64,000 nt of DNA from Cellulomonas sp. Root930 (GTDB lineage Bacteria; Actinomycetota; Actinomycetes; Actinomycetales; Cellulomonadaceae), in NCBI GenBank assembly GCA_001429255.1, contig LMJI01000001.1, positions 434,001-498,000 of the forward strand, read 5' to 3'. Both the position numbers and the translations under genes were made by a program. The notes under the pieces are model-generated. The model was not told the DNA's origin. It worked only from the letters and a program-made list of their open reading frames with translations, and did no database searches. Numbering within the stretch: the stretch's first letter is position 1; every line of letters begins with the position of its first letter. Below, piece after piece: positions 18,367 through 26,273 of the stretch.

Positions 18367-18960
18367 CTAGCCGCGCGACGCGGCCGGGTCGGCGGCCCTC
18401 ACGAACACGTAGACGTTGACGTGGTCGCCCTCGAGCGCGAACCGGATGACACTGCCGTCCGGCAGGTCAGCGAAGACTCCCGGGGGGAGGACGGAGAAGC
18501 TGTAGAACGGCCCCAGGTCGGCGATGGGGTCGTCGCCTTGGGGCGAACACACTTCGGCACCGATCCCCTCCCTGAGCCCCTGGCCGGGGTGGGCCACGAG
18601 CAGGCACGTCGTGCCGTAGCGAGACTCTCCGCTCCAGACACTGAGGCCCCCCACGTCCTCATAGCGCCGCATCTCATCGGCACTGAGATTCAGCGCGTTG
18701 AGAGTGCCGTGATTGTCTTTCGGCTCATCCGCGTCCGCACCGACCGACTCCAGTCCGAGCACGTGGTCCTGTGCTAGCACGTAGTCCTCGGGCACGTCGG
18801 GCGGCGTGGTGAGGCCCAACCTGCCCGAGGTGAGGATCACGACGGCCGCCGCACCGACGAGTGCTGCCGACCGGAGCCACGCCTTCCCGCGACGCCGGCG
18901 ACGCTGTTCCAGAGGCGCGGCCGACGGGTCAGAGGGTTCGACGAGCTCGACGTCGGCCAT
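18367..18960 (-). CDS. Single-span membrane protein, tandem paralogue 2
   Basis: The product is 197 residues from ATG at 18960 (MADVELVEPS). ATG at 19002, with GGGGGATG upstream, would add 14 basic residues and is an alternative. An Arg-rich stretch (QRRRRRGKAWLR) precedes one membrane span (SAALVGAAAVVILTSG). The outer domain contains YEDVGGLSVWS, CLLVAHPGQG, EVCSPQGDDPIADLGPF and IRFALEGDHVNVYVFV, matching the conserved blocks and Cys positions of the downstream gene. The function is unknown. Confidence 0.72.
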   Translation of the reverse strand: MADVELVEPSDPSAAPLEQRRRRRGKAWLRSAALVGAAAVVILTSGRLGLTTPPDVPEDYVLAQDHVLGLESVGADADEPKDNHGTLNALNLSADEMRRYEDVGGLSVWSGESRYGTTCLLVAHPGQGLREGIGAEVCSPQGDDPIADLGPFYSFSVLPPGVFADLPDGSVIRFALEGDHVNVYVFVRAADPAASRG

Positions 18961-19541
18961 CCTGACCACCCGATTCCGCCTTGCGGGTCGCTTCGCCACC
19001 ATCGGACATCCCCCGCGGCCGTACCGCACGCAGCACTCCGTGTGCGTCACGGTCGAGCGGGCGGCTCCGTGAGCGCTTGTTCGGGTCGCGTCAGCCAGGT
19101 GGGCCCGACTCGGGACGGGCCCTCCGCGCGGCGAGGTGTCTCGCACCACCGTCCACCGAAGGAGGTCAATGGTCAAGATTGCCGGAGAAGCGGTCCGAGG
19201 TCCGTGGTGGGGGCGCCGGGCCCACCTACGACGACACGGGGTCCAGCGCGTCGAGGGCGGCCGAGTGCAGCCAACCGTTGGACACGAGCGCGAAACCGCC
19301 GAAGGGCCCCGTGACGATGGGTTTCACTCGAGGAGCGGGCGATCTGCCAGCTAGCATGACGCCGCCAGAGGGCACGCAGTGCAAGAAGAGTCGAGGCCGT
19401 GATCCTTCGCGCGAGAGATGCCCGTCGCCGAGGAGCCGCGAGAGAGTGTGGCGGCCCCGCGCCTTTCGGCTCTCGCAATGGGAGACAGCTCCAGGACGAA
19501 AGACGTTGACCACCTACGGGATGCGGACGAGGGTCGGCCTC
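18961..19541. other. 580-bp stretch, no intact gene supported
   Basis: It lies between the membrane-protein pair and the frameshifted gene. The first part contains the alternative start and the promoter of the pair. A minus-strand open frame at 19226-19513 ends with GPFGGFALVSNGWLHSAALD but has no supported start or homologue, so it is left uncalled. The stretch may be degraded sequence. Confidence 0.45.
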
Positions 19542-20170
19542 ATGCATTCGCCCCTGGCTGTCTCCGGCGACGCGGACGACGTCGCGCAGGCGAGATCCCG
19601 GTTCGGACCGCCGGACAACCGAGCCCCCTCCGCTCTTGGCGCGAGCGGCGTCATCGGACGGTCCGCAGATGTGGCGATCCTCCTGGTAGGACTCTCTCGC
19701 TACACCACCGGACTCCAGATCGATCTGGCAGTGCGGTGTCGTATCGATCCCGACCTCGACGATCGCATCCACTCGACAGACGACCCGGGACTGTTCGCCG
19801 GAGTGGAGATCGCCGATGGACGTACCGCCGCCATAGCTAGGCGCCACATCTGGAACACCTCGCCGACAGCAGGCCAGCCGGTGCTCACCCACTGGGGCGG
19901 CGGCGGCGAGTGGTCGAGCACCCTGTGGTTGACCCCAGCGCCGCCGCCCGGAGACCCGGTGCTCGTCCTCGCCGATCCGGCCTCGGCGTGGACGAATCGA
20001 GTTTCGCCGTGGATGCCGAAGCACTTCGAGCGGCGGCCGAGACGGTTGAGGTCTTGTGGCCGAGGCTGCTTGATCAGGCGTATCCGGCCGCTCAGCCGCC
20101 GCTCGACGTACCACCCGGCGGCTATCTCACACGGGTACTTCCGTCGGTAGAGACCGACGAGCCTGGCTGA
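19542..20170 (+). pseudogene. Frameshifted second copy of the 6981-7622 gene
   Basis: From MHSPLAVSGDADDVAQARSR the reading follows the intact copy block by block: AILLVGLSRYTTGLQIDLAV, GVEIADGRT, LTHWGGGGEWSSTLWLTPAP and PPGDPVLVLADP. At about 19979-19981 one base appears missing. The original frame then becomes Arg-rich and unrelated, while the next frame resumes the family sequence (GLGVDESSFAVDAEALRAAA, VLWPRLLDQAYPAAQPPLDV, PPGGYLTRVL) to a TGA at 20168-20170. Copy 1 has an extra codon position at this point (CPSLGVDES). A sequencing error could mimic the lesion, but the surrounding decay favours a real pseudogene. Confidence 0.85.
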
Positions 20171-20387
20171 CCCTGCGGCGGAGCCGTGGTGCCTTCCGTG
20201 GCACACGCAACCGCCGCCCGTGGTGCCTTCCGCCTTCTCGGTGGCGAGGGAGGGTTCGGAGCCCGTACTCGTCGCACCCAGGGCACGGATTGCGCGCCGG
20301 CGGAATCTACCTCGCGTCTTGGGCACATTTCCGCGCACCTATCCGTAGGAGCACTCGCCAGAGCTGCTCCCACGGGAGGTGCTTGCG

Positions 20388-20546
20388 GTGCTGTCGATGC
20401 ACAAGCTGACCGTCGGCGACGGATACGCGTACCTGACGCGGCACGTCGCGGCCGGCGACGCGGGGTTGTCCGCTGGCGACTCGCTCGCTGCGTACTACGA
20501 GCTGACGGGACCCCCCGGTCGGATGATGGCGATGGCGCAGCCGTAA
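20388..20546 (+). pseudogene. MobF-type conjugative relaxase, N-terminal fragment
   Basis: From GTG at 20388, with GGGAGG 8 nt upstream, the frame reads VLSMHKLTVGDGYAYLTRHV, AAGDAGLSAGDSLAAYYELT and GPPGR, then stops with TAA after 52 residues. This is the characteristic start of actinobacterial TrwC/MobF relaxases (MLS-h-KLTAGDGY-YL-R-VA-D, then ..L..YY...G..PGRW), proteins normally 1000 residues or more. The relaxase His triad and helicase domain are absent. It is a remnant of a conjugative plasmid or integrative element. Ribosome site and start survive, so a short peptide may still be made. Confidence 0.82.
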
Positions 20547-20664
20547 CAGCCGTGTCGCGTGCTCGTGCCGCCTTGATCGTCTCCTCATCGAAAGCGCTCG
20601 TGGCGGCGCATACGAAGGCGCCGATCGGCGCCGATCGGCTCTTCGGCGCGAGCGCGCGGCCGCC

Positions 20665-21024
20665 TCAATCCATGGACAGGATGTATCGAACGACCGCAAA
20701 GCCTCCGATAACTGCGAGCCCGAGCACCACGAGTACAGCGCCGACGATGAGAGCCCACTCGATGCGCTCGGCCCAGTTCGGCGCGACAGCCTCGGGAGCC
20801 GCGACCCTCGGCTCCGGCGTCGGTAGTGGCACCGCGAGCCACCGAGCGGCGTGATCCTGACTGCAGAAGATGACGTCGTGCCATTGCCAGTCGTCTACGT
20901 GACTACCTGGAACACGCGGACGCGGCTGCTGCACCTCGAGTCCGAACCACTTCCGTGGGACGGGCGCGCCGCAGTAGTCACATGGGGACCGCTCTCCGTC
21001 CGGTGCAATGAAGTGCTCCGTCAC
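20665..21024 (-). CDS. Small tail-anchored protein with treble-clef-like zinc motif
   Basis: The product is 119 residues from GTG at 21024 (VTEHFIAPDG). Cys15-x2-Cys18 (SPCDYCGAPVPRKW) and Cys54-x3-His58 (VIFCSQDHAARWL) make a likely single zinc site of the treble-clef kind. One C-terminal membrane span (about residues 90-114, ending VVRYILSMD) leaves the zinc domain in the cytoplasm. The tail resembles that of the DUF6584-like protein at 5888. Function is unknown; it may be an adaptor or regulatory protein at the membrane. Confidence 0.72.
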   Translation of the reverse strand: MTEHFIAPDGERSPCDYCGAPVPRKWFGLEVQQPRPRVPGSHVDDWQWHDVIFCSQDHAARWLAVPLPTPEPRVAAPEAVAPNWAERIEWALIVGAVLVVLGLAVIGGFAVVRYILSMD

Positions 21025-21131
21025 GGACGGGAACGGTACTCGGTGACCGCCCGGCCGCACGAAGCAAATGCCAGCTGCGCAAATGCGCGTAGCGCTCTCG
21101 GATGACTTGCCCGGCTGGTGCGATTGGCTCC

Positions 21132-21421
21132 TCACACGCCGGCGCGTGCACGGGCTCGCTGCCGACGTGAGCCTTTGACGACTTCGGCGGATCGCTGCTG
21201 GAGGTGTGCCGTGCCCTTGGGGCGAACCCAGTCAGGGTCCCTGTCCCACGGCGGCTTCCGGCCCTGGAGCGGCTTACCGGTGAGATGCCAGCCGTCGCAC
21301 GGACAGACGCGCACTGGCAGCCGGGCCTGCTTGGCCTTCTGTTGGCCTTCTCATGAATCCTGGCCAGGGCATGACGGGCTGCGGCTTGGTCGGCGTAGAA
21401 CGCCTTGTCGCAGGTTCGCAT
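21132..21421 (-). pseudogene. Frameshifted small zinc-motif protein (WHLT family)
   Basis: The gene begins MRTCDKAFYADQAAARHALA followed by RIHEKA, parallel to the start of the intact protein at 5223-5447. At about 21340-21350 the frame must shift to read QQKAKQARLPVRVCPCDGWH and LTGKPLQGRK, which restores the CxCDGWHLT motif, and it ends at 21132. The unshifted frame instead runs on into low-complexity Arg/Ser sequence. An indel in this copy, or a sequencing error, is the simplest explanation. The gene lies between the zinc-tail protein gene and tRNA-Arg. Confidence 0.7.
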
Positions 21422-21566
21422 CGCCCCAGTTTCCGCTGACCAGTTCTCGTCCCGACCGCAGCGCTGCCCATGCGAGGACTGCTGACCACACCACGAACCG
21501 GACATTGCAGTCGCGACCACGACACCAGTCGCACTCAAGATCGCTCTGACCTGCAACAACACACTG

Positions 21567-21639
21567 TGCGCCTGGGCAGATTCGAACTGCCGACACCCGC
21601 TTTAGGAGAGCGGTGCTCTATCCCCTGAGCTACAGGCGC
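21567..21639 (-). tRNA. tRNA-Arg (anticodon CCT)
   Basis: The minus strand folds into a full cloverleaf: 7-bp acceptor stem GCGCCTG/CAGGCGC with discriminator A, D arm with AGCTCAGGGGATAGAGC, anticodon stem CCGCT/AGCGG with loop CTCCTAA (anticodon CCT, reading AGG codons), and T arm GGCAG-TTCGAAT-CTGCC. The CCA is not encoded. tRNA-Arg genes are common integration sites for actinobacterial integrative elements, and element remnants lie just downstream of its 3' end. Confidence 0.95.
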
Positions 21640-21703
21640 GCGATCCACGGGGAACGCCGGAGAGCCTACCGAACGCGCGGGCGAACGACCGAAGCCGAAC
21701 GCC

Positions 21704-22999
21704 TCACCGGCGCCACCGGAGCACGTCGCGGACGGGCCGCAGGTGCACACCCTCGGCGGCCAGGTCGGTGCGGGCGTGCCGGCGGTGGTGCAGCACCCCC
21801 GCGAGCCCGACGAGCCACGGCAGGAGCAGCACCGCGAACGCGATGCGGTACGCGTCGAGCGTGTACGTGGCGGCCCCGGGCGGTGAGACCAGCTGGAGCA
21901 CCAGCCCGACGGCGAGCACCCCGAGGATCGTCGAGGTGAAGCCGCCCATGTTGACGAACCCCGTCGCCGCCCCGAGCCGGTCCGGGGGCGTGAAGGTCCG
22001 GGCGAAGTCCACGCCGACCAGGGAGATGGGTGCCCCGGCGCCGAGGACGACGACGAACAGCAGCAGCTGCCACAGCGGCCGCGGGGTGTCGAACGCCAGC
22101 AGGACTGTCCAGGCCACGAAGGTGGCGCCGGCCGTCGCGAGCACCGCCCAGCTGCGGCGCAGGGGGTGGCGGGCGGTGAAGTGCCCGGCCAGCGGTCCGG
22201 TGACCATGGCGGAGAGGGTGAGGACGATGAGCAGGAGGCTGGCCTCGCCGGGGGTGCGGTTCTGCGCGGTGACGAAGAACGGCACGCCCCACAGCAGCGC
22301 CACCACGTTGGCGGAGAACGGACACAGGAAGTGGCTCCAGAAGCCGAGCCGGGTGCCGTGCGGGCGTGCCGCCGAGCGGACCGCGGAGAGGAAGCGCTCG
22401 GGCGTGGGCGACGACGACACCGCGGAGCGGATGCCGACGAAGGCGACCGACGCCGCCACGACCCCGAGGCCCGCCAGCGTCGCGAACGCGACCGTCCAGC
22501 CCCGCGAGTGCAGCAGCCACGCCACCGGGATCGCGGAGGCGAGCTGGCCTGCCTGACCGATGAGGCCCGTGGTCTGCACCATCACCGGCACGCGGCGAGG
22601 CGGGAACCACTCGGCGACCAGCCGGCACGCGCCGATGAAGATCGGGGCGTCGCCGGCACCGATGAGGACGCGGGCCACGAGGGCCCACCCGACCTCGTCG
22701 GAGACCGCCAGAAGAAGTTGTCCCGTGGCCATCACCAGGGACCCGGCGACGAGCACGGACCGGGCTCCGAACCGATCGAGCAGCTGCCCCGCGGGGAGCT
22801 GCATGCCCGCGTACGCGGTGAGCTGGACCACCGAGAAGAGCGCGAGCATGGTGGCGGAGAGTCCGAACCGGTCGATGGCGTCGACGCCCGCCACCCCGAG
22901 GGCCGTGCGGTGCATGACGGCCGTGAAGTACACGACGACGGCCGCGGCGAACACGACGCCCGCGGTCCGGGGGGTCCCGGCTGATCGCGTCGTTCGCAC
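21704..22999 (-). CDS. Major facilitator superfamily transporter
   Basis: This 431-residue protein has 12 predicted spans. The family loop between spans 2 and 3 appears as PAGQLLDRFGARSVLVAGSL (the G-x-L-x-D-R-x-G-x-R pattern), and a central cytoplasmic loop separates the two six-helix halves. N-terminal ATG at 22999 follows a short basic tail. The substrate cannot be inferred; the nearest relatives by pattern are nitrate/sugar-phosphate-like and general MFS carriers. It stands alone between tRNA-Arg and a divergent membrane-protein gene. Confidence 0.92.
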   Translation of the reverse strand: MRTTRSAGTPRTAGVVFAAAVVVYFTAVMHRTALGVAGVDAIDRFGLSATMLALFSVVQLTAYAGMQLPAGQLLDRFGARSVLVAGSLVMATGQLLLAVSDEVGWALVARVLIGAGDAPIFIGACRLVAEWFPPRRVPVMVQTTGLIGQAGQLASAIPVAWLLHSRGWTVAFATLAGLGVVAASVAFVGIRSAVSSSPTPERFLSAVRSAARPHGTRLGFWSHFLCPFSANVVALLWGVPFFVTAQNRTPGEASLLLIVLTLSAMVTGPLAGHFTARHPLRRSWAVLATAGATFVAWTVLLAFDTPRPLWQLLLFVVVLGAGAPISLVGVDFARTFTPPDRLGAATGFVNMGGFTSTILGVLAVGLVLQLVSPPGAATYTLDAYRIAFAVLLLPWLVGLAGVLHHRRHARTDLAAEGVHLRPVRDVLRWRR

Positions 23000-23134
23000 G
23001 CGGCACGGTACCCCGCAGCGAGCGTCGGCCCGTCGCCGCGCTCACAGAAGAATCACCCCGAACACCCATAGACCTGCACATACCGACGGCGGGACGATCG
23101 CGACAGGGGGAAGGCTCAGCGGAGGGGGACCGCG

Positions 23135-24004
23135 ATGGCTGCGCTGCGTGAGGCTGATCTGGCACGGGAGACGTACCGGCACCTGAGGATGATCCTCGTC
23201 GCGCTGGCGGCGTTCCTGCTCATCGGCTCGATCTTCGGGCTGATCTTCTTCGGCAAGTTCGAGGGGTCCATCAGCGCCAACTACCTGGGGCCGCTGCGCG
23301 ACGTGTTCGTCGCGGCGCTCGTCGGCATCGCGGTGTGCCTGGTGGCCTACCGGGGGCGGACGCTGGAGGACTTCGCGCTGAACCTGGCCGGGTTCTACGC
23401 GCTGTTCGTGGCGTTCGTGCCGACCGACCTGGACGACACCCTGCGGGGCATCACGGACCCGGCCATCCGCGAGGAGATGGTCAACGGCATCCGGGTGTCC
23501 ACCATCTCGGTGCTGGTGGCCGCGGTGGTGCTGGTGATCGCGGAGAAGCTGACCGGCAACTGGCCCGGCGACGCGCTCGGCTCCAAACCGAAGAAGGCGA
23601 AGGGCTTCTACCGGTTGTCCTGGCTGCTCGCCGCCGTGTTCGTGGCGCTGCTGGTCTATCGCATCTGGGAGGGCACGGACTTCGCCTGGATCCACTACGC
23701 GGCGACGTTCGGGCTGATCATCAGCATGTCGGTCGCGGTCGCGTGCAACGGGTGGCCGAAGGCGGCGGGCGAGGACGACCTGCCGGACCAGTCGCTCTAC
23801 AAGTGGATCGCCGTCGGCATGACGCTCGGCGGGATCGCCGTCCTCCTCCTGGCGTACTGGCTGTTCCGTGGCTACCACGTGGCCATCGCCGAGTGGTGGG
23901 AGGTCGGGCTGTTCCTGATCTTCTGGGTGCGGGAGACGATCCGGAACTGGGACTCCCCCGCCAGGGCGAAGAAGGCAGCGGAGGCAGCGGCCGGAGCGGT
24001 CTAG
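23135..24004 (+). CDS. Uncharacterised polytopic membrane protein
   Basis: The 289-residue product has seven or eight predicted spans. Recognisable stretches are LRMILVALAAFLLIGSIFGL, FVAALVGIAVCLVAYRGRTL, ALNLAGFYALFVAFVPTDLD, then a cytoplasmic loop and a second group of spans ending near residue 270 with a Lys/Ala-rich tail. The PTDLDD motif after the third span may be extracytoplasmic. ATG at 23135 is used; GGAGG lies 9 nt before it (GGAGGGGGACCGCG). No family is recognised. It is transcribed in the same direction as the OsmC gene 43 nt further on. Confidence 0.8.
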   Translation: MAALREADLARETYRHLRMILVALAAFLLIGSIFGLIFFGKFEGSISANYLGPLRDVFVAALVGIAVCLVAYRGRTLEDFALNLAGFYALFVAFVPTDLDDTLRGITDPAIREEMVNGIRVSTISVLVAAVVLVIAEKLTGNWPGDALGSKPKKAKGFYRLSWLLAAVFVALLVYRIWEGTDFAWIHYAATFGLIISMSVAVACNGWPKAAGEDDLPDQSLYKWIAVGMTLGGIAVLLLAYWLFRGYHVAIAEWWEVGLFLIFWVRETIRNWDSPARAKKAAEAAAGAV

Positions 24005-24047
24005 CGCTCGACGCGAGACAGTCAGTTCCGCGTGGCAGGATCGCGGG

Positions 24048-24506
24048 ATGACGACGGAGCAGAAGCAGGCGCCCGACACCACCAAGAACGCGGGCGACAC
24101 CGAGCTGTGGGTCGAACGCACGGGCAAGCGCCTCTACACGGGCCGCAACTCGCGCGGGGCCGAGGTGCTGATCGGCAGCGTGGGCGTGGAGAACGTGTTC
24201 AGCCCGGGCGAGCTGCTGAAGATCGCGCTGGCCGGCTGCAGCGGGTTGGCGGCGGACGCCAAGCTGAGCCACTACCTGGGCGACGACGTCGACGTGACCA
24301 TCAAGGCCTCCGGCATGAGCGACACCGAGGAGGACCGGTACCCCGCGATCGCGGAGGAGCTGGTCGTGGACCTCAGCGCGCTCGACGCGGCCACGCGCGA
24401 GCGCCTCATCAACCTGGTGCACCGGGCCATCGACTCGCACTGCACGGTCGGCCGCACGCTCGACGCCGGCGCCACGGTGCAGCTGACGGTCACCGGGGAG
24501 CGCTGA
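24048..24506 (+). CDS. OsmC/Ohr-family peroxiredoxin-like protein
   Basis: This 152-residue cytoplasmic protein probably reduces organic or fatty-acid hydroperoxides using two cysteines: Cys64 (ALAGCSGL) and Cys132 (DSHCTVGRTL). These positions, the GEVLIGS-like strand (GAEVLIGSVG) and the helix after Cys64 are typical of OsmC-type proteins. The start ATG gives a short hydrophilic N terminus. The stop codon overlaps the ATG of the next gene (TGATG), so the two are translationally coupled. Oxidative-stress regulation is plausible, but no operator is visible. Confidence 0.92.
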   Translation: MTTEQKQAPDTTKNAGDTELWVERTGKRLYTGRNSRGAEVLIGSVGVENVFSPGELLKIALAGCSGLAADAKLSHYLGDDVDVTIKASGMSDTEEDRYPAIAEELVVDLSALDAATRERLINLVHRAIDSHCTVGRTLDAGATVQLTVTGER

Positions 24507-25246
24507 TGCCGGCCCTCGTCGAGGCGGCGCTGGCGAAGGCCGTCACGATCCCGTCGGCCACGATCCACGCCCACGTCGACTCGTTGCGCCGCCGGAACCC
24601 GGAGGCGACGCCCGAGCAGCTGGTGCGCCTCCTGGAGAAGGAGTACCTGCTGGTCGTGCAGGGTGCCGGTGGCGCGGTGGGCGCGTCGGCGGCGGCTCCC
24701 GCAGTGGGCACGGGCGTCGCGCTGGTGCTCACGGCCAGCGACGTGGCCACGTTCTTCGCGGCGTCGGCGGCGTTCTCGCTCGCCGTGGCCAGTGTGCACG
24801 GCATCGAGGTCGAGGACTCCGACCGGCGTCGCGCGCTCCTGCTCACCACGATCCTGGGCGACTCCGGCGGCAAGATCATCACCGACGGCGCGGAGCTGAC
24901 CAGCGTGAGCGTCGCGCGCGCGCTGCTGACCCGGATGCCGATGGCGACGGTCCGCAAGGTGAACACCACGATGACCCGCCGGCTGGTCCGCACGCAGCTG
25001 ACCAAGCAGACCGGGCTCGCGGTCGGGCGGCTGATCCCGTTCGGCATCGGCCTGGTGGTCGGTGTCGCGGGCGCGCGGGCGCTCGGCAAGAACGTCATCG
25101 AGGGCGCGCGCAAGGCGTTCGGTCCGCCGCCGCTGACGTTCCCGAAGGTCATCGAGATCGCGGGCCCGAACGACACACCCGTGATCCTGCCCGCCGAGCC
25201 CAAGCGGCTGACGGGCAGGTTCAAGCGGATCGGCTCGAAGAAGTAG
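24506..25246 (+). CDS. Uncharacterised membrane-associated protein coupled to OsmC
   Basis: The 246-residue product starts at ATG 24506 inside the stop codon of the OsmC gene. It has an N-terminal helical part (ATIHAHVDSLRRRNPEATPE, LLEKEY), two hydrophobic segments (residues about 52-95, AVGASAAAPAVGTGVALVLT and DVATFFAASAAFSLAVAS) and a third near 175 (LIPFGIGLVVGVAGARALG). The Gly/Ala-rich hydrophobic part recalls EcsC-type proteins, but this is only an impression. The C terminus is basic and cytoplasmic. Coupled translation suggests a role beside OsmC in the stress response. Confidence 0.78.
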   Translation: MPALVEAALAKAVTIPSATIHAHVDSLRRRNPEATPEQLVRLLEKEYLLVVQGAGGAVGASAAAPAVGTGVALVLTASDVATFFAASAAFSLAVASVHGIEVEDSDRRRALLLTTILGDSGGKIITDGAELTSVSVARALLTRMPMATVRKVNTTMTRRLVRTQLTKQTGLAVGRLIPFGIGLVVGVAGARALGKNVIEGARKAFGPPPLTFPKVIEIAGPNDTPVILPAEPKRLTGRFKRIGSKK

Positions 25247-25249
25247 GTC

Positions 25250-26239
25250 CTACCAGCGCGCGTGCACGTGCTGGCGGATCCGGCCGTCGTAGATCCCGCG
25301 CAGCCCGCCGAGGGTCTCCTCGTCGACCGGTGTCAGCGACGCTGCCGCCGCGTTCCCGACCGCCTGGGCGGCTGAGCGCGCGCCGGGGATGACCACGGAC
25401 ACGCCGGGCTGGTCGATGATCCAGCGCAACGCCAGCTGCGCGGTGGTCCAGCCCTCAGGGGTGAGCGACGCCACCTCGCGCGCGGCCGCGACGCCGACCT
25501 CGAACGGCACGCCCGCGAACGTCTCGCCGACGTCGAACGCTTCCCCGGCGCGGTTGTACGACCGGTGGTCGTCGGCCGCGAACTGCGTGTCCTCGTCGTA
25601 CTTGCCGGACAGCAGTCCCGACGCCAGAGGCACGCGGGCGATGATCCCGACGCCCTCCTGCACGGCCAGCGGGAGCACCTGCTCGAGCGGCTTGCGGCGG
25701 AACACGTTGAGGATGATCTGTACGGTCGCGACGTGCGGGCGGACGATCGCCTCGAGGGCCTCGTCGACGGTCTCGACGGAGACGCCGTAGGACGCGATCC
25801 GGCCCTCGTCCACCAGCACGTCGAGGGCGTCGTAGGTGGACTCGCGGCGGAACACCTCGGTGGGCGGGCAGTGCAGCTGCACCAGGTCGAGGGTGTCGAC
25901 GCCGAGGTTCTCGCGCGAGCGGTCCGTCCAGGCGCGGAACCAGGAGAGCGTGTAGGCCTCCGCGGTGTGCGGGTCGGCGCGGCGGCCCATCTTCGTCGCG
26001 ACCGTGATGCCGTGGTCCGGGCCGCGGGAGCGCAGGAACGTGCCGATGAGCTTCTCGGAGCGTCCGTCGCCGTAGACGTCGGCCGTGTCGAGGAACGTGA
26101 CGCCGGAGTCGACGGCCGCCTCCAGCACGGACAGCGCGGCCTCCTCGGTGACCGATCCCCAGTCCGCACCGAGCTGCCAGCAGCCCAGCCCCACCACTGC
26201 GACCGACCGACCCGTACGTCCCAGAAGCCTCGTCTCCAT
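25250..26239 (-). CDS. Aldo/keto reductase
   Basis: This 329-residue NADPH-dependent oxidoreductase has a (beta/alpha)8 barrel. The tetrad is readable: Asp and Tyr in FLDTADVYGDGRSE, Lys in ATKMGRR and His in VQLHCPP. The NADP-binding end reads VSVVIPGARSAAQAVGN. The N terminus METRLLGRTGRSVAVVGLGC is the standard AKR opening, which fixes the start at 26239 rather than the upstream extension. Substrate is not predictable. It is divergent from the SRPBCC gene. Confidence 0.93.
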   Translation of the reverse strand: METRLLGRTGRSVAVVGLGCWQLGADWGSVTEEAALSVLEAAVDSGVTFLDTADVYGDGRSEKLIGTFLRSRGPDHGITVATKMGRRADPHTAEAYTLSWFRAWTDRSRENLGVDTLDLVQLHCPPTEVFRRESTYDALDVLVDEGRIASYGVSVETVDEALEAIVRPHVATVQIILNVFRRKPLEQVLPLAVQEGVGIIARVPLASGLLSGKYDEDTQFAADDHRSYNRAGEAFDVGETFAGVPFEVGVAAAREVASLTPEGWTTAQLALRWIIDQPGVSVVIPGARSAAQAVGNAAAASLTPVDEETLGGLRGIYDGRIRQHVHARW

Positions 26240-26273
26240 GGACAGCGACGTTACCCGCGCGGACGATGGCCAG

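Noticed and set aside
19226..19513. Minus-strand open frame ending GWLHSAALDALDPVSS
   Set aside because: No supported start, no domain and no relative in the window; possibly a degraded gene end, but evidence is insufficient.
20185..20232. Two copies of CGTGGTGCCTTCCG, 34 bp apart
   Set aside because: Too short and isolated to call an attachment site or repeat family; near the pseudogene end and probably chance or local slippage.
26085..26273. Longer start for the SRPBCC gene
   Set aside because: The region codes for the divergent aldo/keto reductase, whose N terminus is well supported, and the inner GTG gives the usual length.
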